Shown here piece by piece: positions 29,101 through 45,375 of a DNA stretch of 64,000 bases. The translations under genes and the position numbers were made by a program. A model generated the notes under the pieces. That model was not told the origin of the DNA. It did not search any database and saw only the letters and a program-made list of their open reading frames with translations. Source of the DNA: Hydractinia symbiolongicarpus (taxonomy: Eukaryota > Cnidaria > Hydrozoa > Anthoathecata > Hydractiniidae); contig NC_079877.1 of the NCBI RefSeq assembly GCF_029227915.1, positions 26,683,851 through 26,747,850 of the forward strand, written 5' to 3'. The stretch's first letter is position 1. Each line of letters starts with the position of its first letter.

Positions 29101-32100
29101 TGAATTCATTACCATTTCTAAATCAGTGGAGTCATTGCATTGCACTTTAAGTTCAAAATACCTTCAAAAGGCGGTGGAGTCAGTTTTTTATCCTGATGTG
29201 GACAACTGGGAATAATTTTGTGCAAAATTACTACAGAAACAAACGCGTTTTTGATGTTGTCAAAAAACTTTTACATGTTAATATATTCCTATTTAATCAG
29301 CGTACTCTATACAACTGTAGCAACGGCATATGAAACCTCCACTTTTTTATATTTTGGCTTATACTTGTTATTCTAAGATTAGCTTAGAATATGGAATGCA
29401 CCTACTCTCAAAAAAATAAAAAGGTATTTCTATATTTCTATCATTAAGCTAAAATGTCTCTCAAAAGCGGTGTTGTATATAAAATTACGTTTTCGCGATG
29501 TGTACCCTATTTTGTCGGTCAAACAATTGATATACTTTCCCAAACTATATTGACAAAATATTTAATCACACCGTTGACATACTGCATAAGTATCATAATC
29601 CACAATGTTTCTTTCTTACAAACTATACAGGCTTTCTTGCTTTCTTTAGGCAGCCTTTATATGAATGTTTTAGTTTGAAAGCCAGACAAAAAATTTATTT
29701 TGGTTATTTATCCAGTCTTCATATTTTTTGGCATGATTTTGGGCAAAACTAGATATACTTTGATGTTGATTTCGTTTGGTCTAAATGACCGAAATGAAAT
29801 GTCATTTTGCCTTTACTATATATAAGTAAGCATAAACCACCGGAAATAAAAGAAATGCGCATGGGTACAACTGTTGCTCATTTTTAAAAAATTATTGCAC
29901 ATCTGTACAAAGTTAGGGCGCATGTGCAGTTCACAGAACCCTTATACCTAAAATCCTGTGTAAACAAAACGAAATTTCACTGTGGTTTTAAATCTCATTT
30001 CAAGCAAATTCGAGCAAATCACATTTCAGGTCCATGTAAGGACTGCTTTAGTCAAATGACATTTTAAAAACCCTAACTTACTCTAGGTACAATTAACAAC
30101 TGAGGTGGAAGGAAACACACCGACACCATCAGAAGTGTTAGCCCAATTTTTGATGTAGAGAAGCCCATACCATCTAAAAAAGTAAGGAACCAAGTTGAAA
30201 CGAATAAAGTATTAATCTAATTTCTGTTTTTAGGTCGAATTAGATTCAACCTCGGAGAAAGTTCTAACAGTAGTTCTGAAAATTCAATAAGAATAACAAA
30301 GTAATTTACTCAAATGCCACTTACGGTACTCAGCAGAACTAGCCAAAAACAGTGGTAGTAATTCATGATTTCCAAGTGCAGTGACTCCACTAACGAAATA
30401 TACCAAATTGACTTGTGCGTAATCTTTCATCCTAAAAAAACATGACTTTAACAACTTTCGCAATGTAGGTAATATAATATAACTCAAGCAAGGGAAGTTC
30501 ACGAGACGTTTATCAGAAAATTTGATCAAGACGTTTCGGACTAAATTTGTAAAGCTTTACAACTTAAAAGAAATAAAAAATAAAAAAGGCGGTATAACGA
30601 TTATATTGCTGTTCTTAATTGACATAAATATTAAAAAGCCTGCGCAAAATAAAATTAAATGTTACCACATGATCTTGATTACTTTTTAGTATAATTAACA
30701 CTCCCACAAGGTAATTTTTAAAGCCGAAAATATATTTTATAGTAACGCTAATCCAATCGGCGTTTGAGAGCACATTCAATATATTAAAAGTGAAACAAAC
30801 TTTTATTTATATAAAGGATAGATTTAAGGACCAAGTGTTAAAAGCAAACTGACTTACATAGAGACCTAAATTCTTTTGAAGTTTTTTTTAAAAACTTGAA
30901 AATTCCTTTGTTGAAAATGAAAAACCAGATGGACAATCAAAATCATTTCTTAAAAAAAAGATGTAGATTAAGATGATAAGTCTGTGTTTTATCGAGAGTT
31001 ACAAAAAGTGCTGACGAATAGGATTTACAAGTTACACAATTTCCTCTCGCAGAGCGCGTGAAAATTGAAAAAACGATAAAACCATCCCCATCAATGTTTT
31101 TACAAGCTTTTTCCCATATTTCACATTCTTGTCGTTGTTTTTGTTGCAACGGTGCATATCAGGAAGTCAAATATTTTTTAAATAAATAAATCACAAATAC
31201 AACGTTCTGGTACTAATAAAAATTATGTCAATTCCTAACAGTTAACGTAACAAAACATCCGTTAATTGAGAATGGCTATTAATTAAGTTCCTCCTCAGAG
31301 AGAAAACGTTCTGCTTCTCCTAAGTTGTCTTGATAAAAAGAATGATAAAAAACCTGTTATACATAATGATACTCTTACCGAAGTAATTTTATTAGCTTAT
31401 ATGTTTTTATTTTAGCTAACCATGCTTTCCAGCCACGTTGTTGAACTTTATCTTTTGTTTGTAATTTAAGCGTCACAAGGGTGATTTGCGTTTTTGCAAC
31501 TTCATTTTCAGTTGCACGAGAAGTTAAATTCCTTCGCTTGTGAGTTAAAGATTCCAGTAATGGTGTTCTTTCATTTTCATTCCTAGATAATAAATTATAG
31601 ACGTATTGGTGCGATATGCGTCTTCCGAATTATCACCTTTTTATCACCTACGAAACTTTACATCTCTTCACAAATCTATAAATAATGTGCAGATGTGAAC
31701 ATCAATTTTGAAATGATTCCGTATAAACATGCATTATAATGTCTTGGTTCCGTTAATTGGTAACTTAACTCTATCTAGGTTGCGGGGATTGCCATTCCCA
31801 GGGTTCTTGTGAGGTAACATATGATCGCCTGGTTACAGAGAACACACTCATTTCACCACTAAACTTACTTTTGTGCGTTATTGCTTTCATTTCATGCTTT
31901 TCTTACGCCCTTTTTATTTCTAAGCACACAATATTCCAAAAAGTCGATAAATTGGTCTTCATGATTTTTTTTATCTTGTTTGTGCAATGAGTTTTTCAAT
32001 GTTGTTACTGCTCTCAGGTGTATATTTCGTTGCTTGAGTTTGGATAGGCATACCATTATGAAAGATATTGCTCATTTAGATAGAAAAAACTGTAAAAAAC

Positions 32101-35100
32101 TTAAATCGAAAAATGTTCATTTTGGTGCCTTGCTATAGTTACAAAAATCTTTAAGAAGTTTTTTATTGCTTATGGAAATAATTTCACACAATTTGACCAT
32201 GACACGCTTTAATATATCTCTTTTTAGTTTTGCTGATGTTAAATATAGATAATGCTGCCACGTTTGTTCTATTGCGATGGGTGTTATGCTGGTAGCTGTG
32301 AAGTTACAGGGGTAGGCCTTCGACCGGCTTACTCAGACCACAACTTTAATAAGGTTAAAAAGGTTTTTCTGTTCTCTAGTAGAAAATATTTAACTAACTT
32401 TAATTTCTTTGCTTAAAAACCTAAAAAGAATAAAGGCACCAAATGTCACCTAAGGCTATTTTTTAACGCACTTTTCCGATTAACTTTATATTTAACAAAT
32501 GAGGTAGTTGCACTGTATATGTATATTTTTCTTTGAAAAAAAGACTATTTCATTGTGTTAATATTATTGCTTAATTTTAAAGGAGAGCTAACGAATTATG
32601 ACAAGTTTGGTTGGCCATAATAGTTTGCATATAAAACGGAAATGTTTTTTCTTCTTAGGACTAAAGATCAAATCATTCACTGGGGTATTGTACAATCCTT
32701 GTATTCTTTTTTAAGAAATTGTCTAATAACTGTCAATAAATAAGTGATATTTTAGCTAACTAGCTATAGCTGGCTGACCATGCAATTTATTTTGCTACGT
32801 TACAGCTTGTGTAAGCCGCTTAATTTATCTTACTCTTGCAACAAAATCAAGATAACTTTGTACGTGTTAAGGTCCATATTTGCTCTGATTTAGAATTATC
32901 ATTCTTTTTTTACAACTCATTGCATTTACACAAATATTCCTCACGTCTGAGAGGACTCTACACTAAAATGCATTTTAATTAATTTATATTGTCACTTCGA
33001 ACTCGTGTTAGGGTAGCTAAGAAAAGTTGATTGATATATGGATATACTTAAACTTTCCTAATTTCTTGAATTTAGATAAACAAAAACAAGTAATAATCGT
33101 AATAATCCATATCTTAACTGTTTAGTTTGGTCATTATTGAAAAACATTGGCATCTGTCAACGTTTTTCCATTTCAAGCTCGGGTAATACTTTTAAAATCG
33201 GTCACAATTCTCTGTTTATGCACTCATAAACCGTTAATACAGGCTTAGTAATCGCGTATTGACGTGAACTACGTAAATAGCATTATTGAAGGCATTTTAT
33301 AACACCAAAAATGTTAAGGTCTAACTGACGCCTCATCCCACAAAGGTAACTAGAGGCCACCTAGGACAAAATTTGGTCAAATCCTCATCCCACAAAGGTA
33401 ACTAGAGGCCACCTAGGACAAAATTTGGTCAAATTTCTAAAATTGTTTAACTCATTTTTTAAAAATCCATAAAACGATAACCTTCCTTAAATGTTAAATT
33501 GTGCAATTTTATACATTACATTGAGAATAGATACATCGGCGAAATAGCTCTCAAGAAAGTTTTTTTTACCATGTCCACAGAATTTTGCTTCTCTAAAATT
33601 TCGCTGCCATAATAAAAGTTTTTCTTTTATGATGACTATCATTGTACTTCTCATAGGAAAGTTGATTGTTACCATGTAGAGGTTGAACTCTCTAAAGATT
33701 CTGCCTTTTCACAAAATCTTCTTGATGCAAGGATTTAGAAAATAGGTAAAAAGGAAATACAATGACTATTTAGACTAACCCATAAATAACACTTAGAATA
33801 TCAGAACAAACGAAAACAATAATATAAGCAACACACATACAAACACACAACAGACACAATCGAATAAATTAAGCAAACTTATAATACGGAGAATATCCTT
33901 AAATAAATAATTTTTAAGGAATGTAATAGGTGAACTGTTCCAGACAACAATATGTGCGCCAGAACTTGTAATTTTGGTAGTAGCTTTACGCGTGTTAGTG
34001 GGCCTAAAAATTTTAGCAGCAGCCATGGACCAGTCCAAAGACAGCACCAGCCCATTATAGGGATTTTGTGAGTCAAAATTCGATGTAATTCGGAAACAAG
34101 AAAAAGATGGAAAACGCCTGTTTGTGACTTTTTTGACTCATGGCAGGAGAATCGCCAATCCTGAAGCCAAAAAAGCAAACTTCGCATCCCTACTAGACTG
34201 GGGTAATAGGTGGGAAAGTCAACCTTAAAAAACACGACGCAATATCAATCCTCCTTGCTATTTTTCTTACATGTTCTCAAGAAAGAGGAGGAAAGGAGCA
34301 AACACAGTTGATTAAAATAAATCACGTGATGCAATCAGGGTTGGCTAGGCATTTTATGTCACTTTACGTTATTTTATGTCACTTTACATTATCTGTGCTA
34401 AACCACGAGATATGTAAGTCACGTGCAATTAACCTTTTAGTATCTTCTTCTTATTGAGTTCAAAATTATTGATTAGTTTTTCAAGCCGTTTTAGTAAAAG
34501 TATCAAACGGTTTTATGATAAAAAGTGCAACAACTCTAAGTGGATTCCTACACTGGTGTTACAACTAGTCTTATATAACAATGGTTAACTGTGTCTGTCT
34601 GTAACAGGAAGCTAGGTGTTTCGTTTTTTCTTATATGTTTTGCAACAACAAACGTGACAAAACAAGCAATGAATTTGAAGGCTGTCTTCGTTCATTATGT
34701 TTTGTTTTTCAGTCTATTTTGGCGAAGAACTATAAATACTTCATGCAATACTATATTAAACAAATGTGATGTTCCAGTTATACCTGAATTCATTTGGAAT
34801 AAATAACACAAGAAGAATGATGCCAATTGCAAAACCAATAGCAAGAAGTAAATTTGGGAGAAGAATACCAAATCTTCCAAAAACAGAATCTACAAAAAAC
34901 AAAATAAAACATCAAGTATATTCATTTGTGTCACAGCGCAAACATTCTGAACAAACGAATTGTTGCACAAGTTGGACGCTATACAATTTCTAACCTTCAG
35001 GAAACGTATCTGGATATTGTTCGGACGGGAATGCCAAAAAACCTATAAAAAATGATATTGAATGTAAAAACATACTATATAAATCCATGCCCCTACTGAA

Positions 35101-38100
35101 ACATTGACAGATTCAAATAGACTTTATCAAAATTCATAAGAAAAAAATAGTCTGCATGCTCGTGCTATAGTGCTCCGCTTCCGGAAATAACTCGGTTCTT
35201 AGATTTAGTACCCTAGTACTAGTACCCAGACTATTTTTAAGGACGCCAAATGAAAACGGAGAGAGATTTACTGCAGGAAATCGACCGTGCCTTTTGTGGA
35301 TTTTCACATTTTAACAACAGTATCATTTTTTCTTACCCATATTTATCGTTAGTCTTGTTAAAGAGGGCAACATAGTGTTTTATTTGACTTATTGCTTTGA
35401 CAAAATTTCAACATTGAGAAGAAATATTTACTTAACACAAGTCCAAAGTTCCATAATTTAGCTAATTTAGTTGAATTAAAAGGGAGATTTTGCTTTTTTG
35501 AAAAATCTTTAGAGGGTTGCAGCATCTAACGATAGTGGAACCAGCTGTCATTAGACAAGTAATATCACTGCAGCTAGCTGCTTTGTCACCTCATCATCAA
35601 TTGACAACTGGGTAACCACGAAAACGACGTATTAATTATCTATTATAGCTAACTAAATACCAGGTTATCAAACAATCTAGTTTATATTTTTTTTAAAAAA
35701 AATTGGTGAGACAATTCATCACAGTTTTAGTTCGCAGCCATTTTTACAAAATTAGTGCCTTATTCCGGCCACTTCATATTTTTTACTAATTTTCAATGCG
35801 GCCTGGAATGACCGAGTACCCAGACTATTCTTTTTCTTGTGACTATGCTTTATCGAAAGATATAAAGAGTATGCTATAAGTATAGCAGGAAGGATGATAA
35901 AATTCAACATAAAAACTGCTATTAGGAATTTGCAAGATCGAACGAATACTTCATTCGCGAATTACATTATATTCACTGTAATTAATCAATTCAAATAATT
36001 TTAATAAGAACACACCTGCTACGCTTGGTCCAATAATGAAACCAACCGAAACTGTCGAAAATAAGATTGACATGGCAAACGCCATATTTGTATCATCACA
36101 AGCATTTGCGATTATTGATTTAGAGATTAAAGAAATACCTTAAGAAATAAAACATTATTATTTGAAATGAAATTATAAAAATTTTAAAATATAAACAACG
36201 TTGCGATACTAATTTTTTTAAGGACACTTTTATTTGTTTTTATTTGTTTTCTTCTTCAAAAAAATCCTAAAAACGTTAATTGTAGAAAGAAAATTGACAT
36301 ATTATCCAATATTTTTCTTATAATATATAGCTAAAGACTTGGACAAGAGAAAAATTATCTTGAAGCGAAAAACTTAATTTGAGACTAAAGAAAGAAAATT
36401 ATTTCCTAGGTAAATAACGGTTACAGCCTTCTTTTGTATCCAACTTCTTAAACTTTTTTTGCGTCTAATTTTTTAATATCTGTATTATTGTCTTCGCCTT
36501 ACTCACAATCGCCACACCAAGAAAAACATTTTTTCAACAAAATAATAACGAAAGTAATGATAAAAAAAAATAGTAGCTAATCTTTTGTCTTTGAAGTAGA
36601 AATGAACTTTTTAGACTTCTTCTTTACGGAAAACATTTTTGTTGCTTTCATGCTATAGATTTTGGCGAAAAAAGAAAGACCTTGCATGACAAAAATGCTA
36701 ATTTTATACTTCCTAAAACGTCACTGTGGGGTGGAGAACAGCATCCTGAGTATGAGAGAAACAGTTCAGTTAAAAACATATCCTAACCTAACGATGATCC
36801 TTGCATAAATCGCGTAGTAACAGCCCAATCAAAGTTACTAGTGAATCCAAATGCTAAAGTGGTAAACATAATCAAAGTTGCTGAAGCGATAAGGGTTGGT
36901 TTCTTTCCTTTAACATCTGCAATGTACCCCCACATCAAACTGTAAGATTAATGGACTAACATTACTGCTGCTAAAAAAGCTCCAATAGTAAGTGTGATTT
37001 TTTTGCCAATATGGTGTGCAAATATACAAACCACCACAAGCCCATAAAAGCAATAAGGAACAAACTCAATTAAAACAACGAATCAAAAGTCAAGAAAACA
37101 AAACTAAGGATATTCTAAGTATAAACTAGGAGTTAGCAGTGGAACTATGTCATCAAATCTTTGCCGGTCAAATGCTGTCAAACACTCATAACAAAACATT
37201 ATGTAGCGGACACCTCTCCATTACATTAGGTCCCTTAAAAAGTACCTGAAGATTGTTTGTCCAAAACCCATAGAAGATGCAATGACACCAGCATAATAAC
37301 CTAACAAAAAAAATTAAAAGAAAATAATGCGTACAATATATTTATAATTATCGAACATAAATATCGCAATGCTCTTAAATTAAAAAACGATCGAATATTT
37401 AAATTCAGGAGAAAGATATTCCATTTTTCCATGATGAAAAATAATGAGACTATTTAAACCTAGTCGTATTATTTGTTGTTTAACATTTTACATAAATTCT
37501 TCAGATTAAAAAAAAAAATTTATTTACTACATAAAAGGTTAACCTTTATATATAAAACTTTCCTTGCCAGTTAGGAAAAAGAACAAGAATTGCCTAGATG
37601 TAGCAAGCTTTTATAAAATGATTTCCAAACACTAATAGAAGTTATAGAACAGGCCTAAAAAACAGTACTTAAGCAGCATCATTGATTTTTAGAAATATCA
37701 GAAACTTAGTGGGCTTGGCAAGCGTGGGAAACTACCAAACTATTTAAAGCAGAGCATTTAAGGCTGGTTTCAAAACAAACTTTGGAATTGGTTCTAAGAT
37801 TCAGAGTTTCTTAATATCAATGCTTTAACCATTTCAGAAATGTATAGAAACCCATTAGGGTTATTTGTATTATCAAAAGTAGCTTTTTTTAACACTGTCT
37901 TTCTTTAATCTATATAGAATTGTTTGCATTTCTAAGACAATTCCACTCACCTGTATCAGCTTCTGATGTTCCAAAAGACTAAATAAATCATGGAAACTGG
38001 CCATACAATTTCGCACGGTTCCAAAAAAATATTATTCTAATATTCAGGAACCCTTAGTAAGACTTGATGTAAGAAAATGTTATTTTTACATGTTCTATAG

Positions 38101-39305
38101 ATAATTCCTTATACTACATTAGGACATACATACACAAAATCAGGCAGACTTCCCTTGATTCGCATCTCTATTTAAATTTTACGAAACACCAACATCTGAT
38201 TCGAAATTCACACTTACAAATCCTACTATCTATTTCTTTTCAAAAAGGAGATTTTCAGTCAGATTTTAGTTAACTACTACAGCAAAAAATCCACAGGAAT
38301 TCACACACGTGCAGTTGCCATATTCGCTCACACACGAAAGGTTTGCTATTATAATATAGACTCTAAACAAACTTGCCTTCACCAATTTTGGTAGGAATGC
38401 AAAGATCATTGTCACATTCATCGTTTTGAGTATCTAAAATGTTAAAGGGATGTTCAAGTAGGCTTTGAAATGTGAATACATTCGAAAGAAAGGGATTATT
38501 AGGTTGGGCAAAACTTTCAAATAACTTTTAAAATAAAAGGATACGAAGGTATACTTTGTTAAAATGAGGATCAGAAGAAGAAAATTTATTTATCTGACTA
38601 AAAGGTAAGGTGCTATTACAAAATCTCTGATTTGGTGCTTTCGAAAAAAAGATAAATCAAGTGAGATGTTCGTGTTGTATAGCTTTTTAATCGCATACGA
38701 AAAGTAGATCTCATCACTTAGCCAATTTCTGATTCACGTCACTTGGCTATCTTTGCCACCATAATGTTAAACCTAATTATGCAACTTCCTTTTCTGCATA
38801 AAGGCGACATTACTTATCAATGTAACATTGGAATTGGTACTGATTCAGGTACTTGAACAGCTACTATATTGGTGTATTCAATATTTAAAAATAAAGCTTA
38901 TAAGAAACTTAAAGACAGGGTTATTAAAATGTAAATCGCATAGTTTCATTATTTCGAAATGCGAGATTTTGCGAAAGTCAAAGGTAGCCTGATTATCCCT
39001 GCCTGCTTCTGTAGCGAACATTGTGTAAAAATATGACAATAAAGCGAACGGGTAGTACAAGAATTAAATTTTTTTCTTCTTTTCTTCTTGGAGAATTAGT
39101 ATTGTTCGACTGTTTGTTTTTCAAACAATTATCTAAAGGCACTGGCATCGTGTACGACTCTGATTACTCCCTCCTCTCCTCACTATAAAATGATATCAAC
39201 AAAGTTCCTTACCATAACGAGTAGCATTGCAGAAAGCATTTTCCAAGGCAATGGTGTTGCGTCTCTAGACGTGAACAGTTTGACGAAACTCCTCTTTAAA
39301 TTCAT
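26187..39305 (-). CDS. ZIFL-like major facilitator superfamily transporter, copy B (15 exons)
   Basis: Paralog of the gene at 3439-16594 with identical exon lengths. Exons from 5' to 3': 39305-39213, 38433-38377, 37978-37951, 37300-37246, 36939-36788, 36138-36016, 35042-34995, 34889-34784, 31582-31379, 30431-30325, 30173-30082, 28619-28593, 27648-27572, 26836-26678, 26427-26187. Total 522 aa with no stop or frameshift seen. The same GC donor is kept in intron 2. Relative to copy A, membrane exons are almost unchanged (exon 11 identical), while the central loop exon 9 differs at about 13 of 67 residues. The start is set by equivalence to copy A; a 1-bp change in the poly-A run before the ATG removes the in-frame stop here, so an N-terminal extension to an ATG at 39407 is formally open but unlikely. 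A (TA)n tract of about 254 bp begins 119 bp upstream of the start. Confidence 0.9.
29440..29690 (+). pseudogene. GIY-YIG nuclease remnant of a retroelement
   Basis: The frame from 29454 reads SGVVYKITFSRCVPYFVGQT, which fits the GIY-YIG core (GVVYKIxCxxC...YVGQT) found in Penelope-like elements and related reverse-transcriptase elements. After this the frame loses similarity, and a LGSLYMN-like piece near 29640 may be the C-terminal part, so the domain is decayed. It lies in a ~1.15 kb block inserted in intron 11 of transporter copy B and absent from copy A. No reverse transcriptase motif was recognised next to it. Confidence 0.5.
33331..33434. repeat. 52-bp tandem duplication
   Basis: Two perfect head-to-tail copies (33331-33382 and 33383-33434), each beginning CCTCATCCCACAAAGG. 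They sit at the left edge of a ~410 bp segment in intron 8 that unit A lacks; similarity to unit A resumes at TACAATGACTATTTAG. Confidence 0.85.
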
Positions 39306-39420
39306 TTTTTTATCTACAATAGCGAAAAAGAAATGACTAGCCGAGACTTTGCGTCGCACGGCACATGTAGCAATAAGTTTAGAAGTGAAATAAATTCTCT
39401 CGTACATATGTCAAGCGTTT

Positions 39421-39681
<261 letters not shown>

Positions 39682-40024
39682 CGGAAAAAATCTTAAAAGT
39701 TACAACATAGTGGCTGTAAAATCAAGACTCAACTTTTCTATGGTTGATTTTGTTATTATTAAAATCCAATGCTCACATACAAAGATGATTACTGATAACG
39801 CGTTTAAAAACGTGTTTGGCACGTACTACTATTTTAAGAAACGTTTGACCATACTGCCAATATTACACTCGTGTCTGCCTAGCGGCATTCAACAGTTTTC
39901 TATAGCTAGCTGTACTTTCAGCATATACCAAAAATCAAAAAAGATCAACAAAAAAATTGTATCTGCCCTTTGCCGAAGAAAATCATAAACCTAGACAAGG
40001 TTATTATTGTTATAACAAGTACTA

Positions 40025-40080
40025 AGACGGAAAGTCCGCTATTGTAATATAGATTAGTCGTTAGCCCGTGGAAAAATTTT
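40025..40080 (-). repeat. Helitron-like end-to-start junction (unit B)
   Basis: On the minus strand TTTTCCACGGGCTAACGACTAA is followed without a gap by TCTATATTACAATAGCGG. A hairpin stem plus CTRR is the usual Helitron 3' end and TC the usual 5' start, so two units appear to be joined head to tail. Confidence 0.5.
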
Positions 40081-40309
40081 AGAAAAGTTTTGAGAAGCAA
40101 AAAAGTCAGAACGAAACCTACAACCTTCCACTCAACACCTCTACATCACATGCAAACCACAATGGCCTTCGTTAACGTTTTTCTATCTATAAAAGTCTAA
40201 CATACCAAACAATTGGCGCAGAATATGCAATGCTATTTAATTGATTTATGCATATAATCAAGAATTCTGTTTAGTTAATTAAATCAAGGTGCGGAAGACT
40301 GCTATTATT

Positions 40310-40640
40310 ATAGAGACTTATTTACTTATTATAGAGAGATAGTCAGTATCCCGTGAAAAATTCACGAGCTTGACTGTCCCCTATATACCTGTGCTCAGAA
40401 AATAACCTGTCAAACAGGCATCACTATTTTGTTCAGCTTTAGCACAAAGCAGAAACCCCGATACCCTTTCAAACAAAGTACTACTACTAATATAAAGATA
40501 ATTCTCGGTGGCACGTTCATAAATCTACAGGGTATCCGACCTTTTTATATCGCATTGCGTGTGTCTTGCTTCTTGCAGTACCATTTTGCGCACAAGGAGA
40601 CAAAATACTGCTATTGTTATAGAGATAATAAGATACTTAA
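40310..40640 (-). repeat. Helitron-like non-autonomous element body (unit B)
   Basis: Minus-strand order: TCTCTATAACAATAGCAG start, GCGCAAAATGGTA, CGCAATGCGATATAAAAAGG, then a CGTGAATTTTTCACG hairpin and a CTAT/TCTCTATAAT junction. These blocks match 44719-45375. Non-coding. Confidence 0.5.
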
Positions 40641-40823
40641 ACACTACTTTGCCCACACTTTTTGTGAGCGCGTGCAGAATATCGTATTTTATTAGCAAAT
40701 AACAAATTTTAGAGATAATTTGAATACAGTTTCGCAGCAGTTTAAAAAAAATTGTTAGTTAGTTAGAGCTATTCTGACCAAACTAACATTTTCCCAGGGT
40801 TACAAGTTCAAATGATTGACTGT

Positions 40824-40855
40824 CATTTGGAGATAGAAGCTTCTATCTCCAAATG
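40824..40855. repeat. Perfect 32-bp palindrome
   Basis: CATTTGGAGATAGAAG followed directly by its exact reverse complement, with no spacer and a central AAGCTT. It lies 41 bp outside the right edge of duplicated unit B. It could form a strong hairpin. Confidence 0.95.
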
Positions 40856-41218
40856 AAAATTTTAGTTGGATAAACTTAACTTGATATCTCAAAAGCTAGG
40901 CTTCGCGTACGAACTAAAAAAGGTTAAAAATAAACTTATCTGCTACTAAAAATTTGAACTTAATGTGGATTAAAAATATCTTAACTGAGTTAGCTGCCAA
41001 TATTACTAATAATACAATAATTGCGCTGTCTCTGCTGGGACGTAATACATTATTGCCAGCTGTAGCCAATACGATTGTTGCAGGATAATGTGAAAGGTAT
41101 ATGGTACGTTCCAGAGCATTTGATAGTCTTATTCTAGATTTATATGTAAGTTTAAGTATATAAAGTGCTTAAAAATGTAAATAAATCTATATTATAATAC
41201 TTGCTGTCTGTCTGTAAG

Positions 41219-42230
41219 CCAATTTCAAAACCAGATTATGTTATCGAAAACGCCATTATAATCGCACATATAATCATAGTAAAAATCTCCGTTTAAGTAA
41301 ACTTGATTAATTCTAAAACCAGGTTATGTTATCGATAACGTCATGATAATCGCACATATAATCATGTAAAAATCTCCGTTTAAGAAAACTTGATTAATTT
41401 TAAAACAAGATTATGTTATCGATAACGCCATGATAATCGCACATATAATCATAGTAAAAATCTCCGTTTAAGTAAACTTGATTGATTTTAAAACCAGGTT
41501 CTGTTATCGATAACGTCATGATAATCGCACATATAATCATGTAAAAATCTCCGTTTAAGAAAACTTGATTAATTTTAAAACAAGATTATGTTATCGATAA
41601 CGCCATGATAATCGCACATATAATCATAGTAAAAATCTCCGTTTAAAAAAACTTGATTAATTTTAAAACCAGTCTCCGTTTAAGTAAACTTGATTAATTT
41701 TAAAACCAGGCTCTGTTATCGATAACGTCATTATAATCGCACATATAATCATAGTAAAAATCTCCGTTTAAGAAAACTTGATTAATTTTAAAACCAGGCT
41801 CTGTTATCGATAACGTCATTATAATCGCATATATAATCATAGTAAAAATCTCCGTTTAAGAAAACTTGATTAATTTTAAAACCAGGTTATGTTATCGATA
41901 ACGTCATAATAATCGCATATACAATTATATTAAAAATCTCCGTTTAAGAAAACTTGATTAATTTTAAAACCAGGTTATGTTATCGATAACGCCATTATGA
42001 TCGCACATATAATCATAGTAAAAATCTCCGTTTAAGAAAACTTGATTAATTTTAAAACCAGGTTATGTTATCGATAACGCCATTATGATCGCACATATAA
42101 TCATAGTAAAAATCTCCGTTTAAGAAAACTTGATTAATTTTAAAACCAGGTTATGTTATCGATAACGCCATTATGATCGCACATATAATCATAGTAAAAA
42201 TCTACGTTTAAGAAAGTTTGATTAATCACA
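41219..42230. repeat. 87-88 bp satellite array, about 11 copies
   Basis: The unit contains the palindrome GTTATCGATAAC, then ATCGCACATATAATCATAG, AAAAATCTCCGTTTAAG and ACTTGATTAATTTTAAAACC. Spacing of TTATCG at 41241, 41329, 41416 and 41504 gives the period. One truncated unit sits near 41640-41690. The array starts right after TCTATATTATAATACTTGC and a short TGTCTGTCTG (41190-41215), which resembles the 5' end of the Helitron-like family, so it may be the core repeat of such an element. Confidence 0.93.
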
Positions 42231-44859
<2,629 letters not shown>

Positions 44860-45039
44860 TGTTATAAATTAACTAATGATGTATTGACGTTCAAGACGAA
44901 GCATGTCTTACAAACTAAAAAAGTTTGTCTTTTTTTATTTCAAAATAATAGTCATCTTACCATGTAAAAATGTACTGTAAAAATTAATCCTAGGATGCAA
45001 GTAATTAGAAAATAAGAAGGGCAAAAGATGACATACGCA

Positions 45040-45375
45040 AATCTCACACCATAATTCCAAACCGCACAACACTTTTGAATAAATACAACTATTTTTAAAG
45101 AGACTAGTCAGTAGCTCGTAACACGACTTTCTTATCGCGCACAAACAAACAGACGGAATACGGCTATTGATGAAGAGATTAGTCGTTAACCCGTGGAAAA
45201 GTCCAAGGGTTCGCCCGTCTTTTATTTATCGCATTTTATGTTTCCGTAACACGGCTTTTTCTCGCACAGAATCAGACAGACGGAATACAGCTGTTATTAA
45301 AGAAACTAGTCGTGCTAGGCTGTGAAAGAATCCACGGAAATTTGCCAGTCGTACTCATTTCTCGCATCGTACCTC
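45040..45375 (-). mobile_element. Head-to-tail array of Helitron-like mini-units
   Basis: Minus strand, from about 45307 downward: start TTTCTTTAATAACAGC, GTATTCCGTCTGTCTG, AGACGGGCGAACCC hairpin, end CGACTAA. It is joined to the next start TCTCTTCATCAATAGCCG and GTATTCCGTCTG, which ends early at GACTAG and joins a third start TCTCTTTAAAAATAG. Units are about 80-135 bp. They lie in inverse orientation to the element at 44719-44859. Confidence 0.5.

Noticed and set aside
33793-34235. Two overlapping minus-strand frames (84 and 118 aa) in intron 8 of transporter copy B
   Set aside because: The homologous stretch in unit A (about 9500-10000) does not preserve either reading frame, and the transporter exons splice around it.
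41219-42230. CRISPR-like array of direct repeats
   Set aside because: Repeats are adjacent with no unique spacers, the unit is 87-88 bp, and the genome is eukaryotic.
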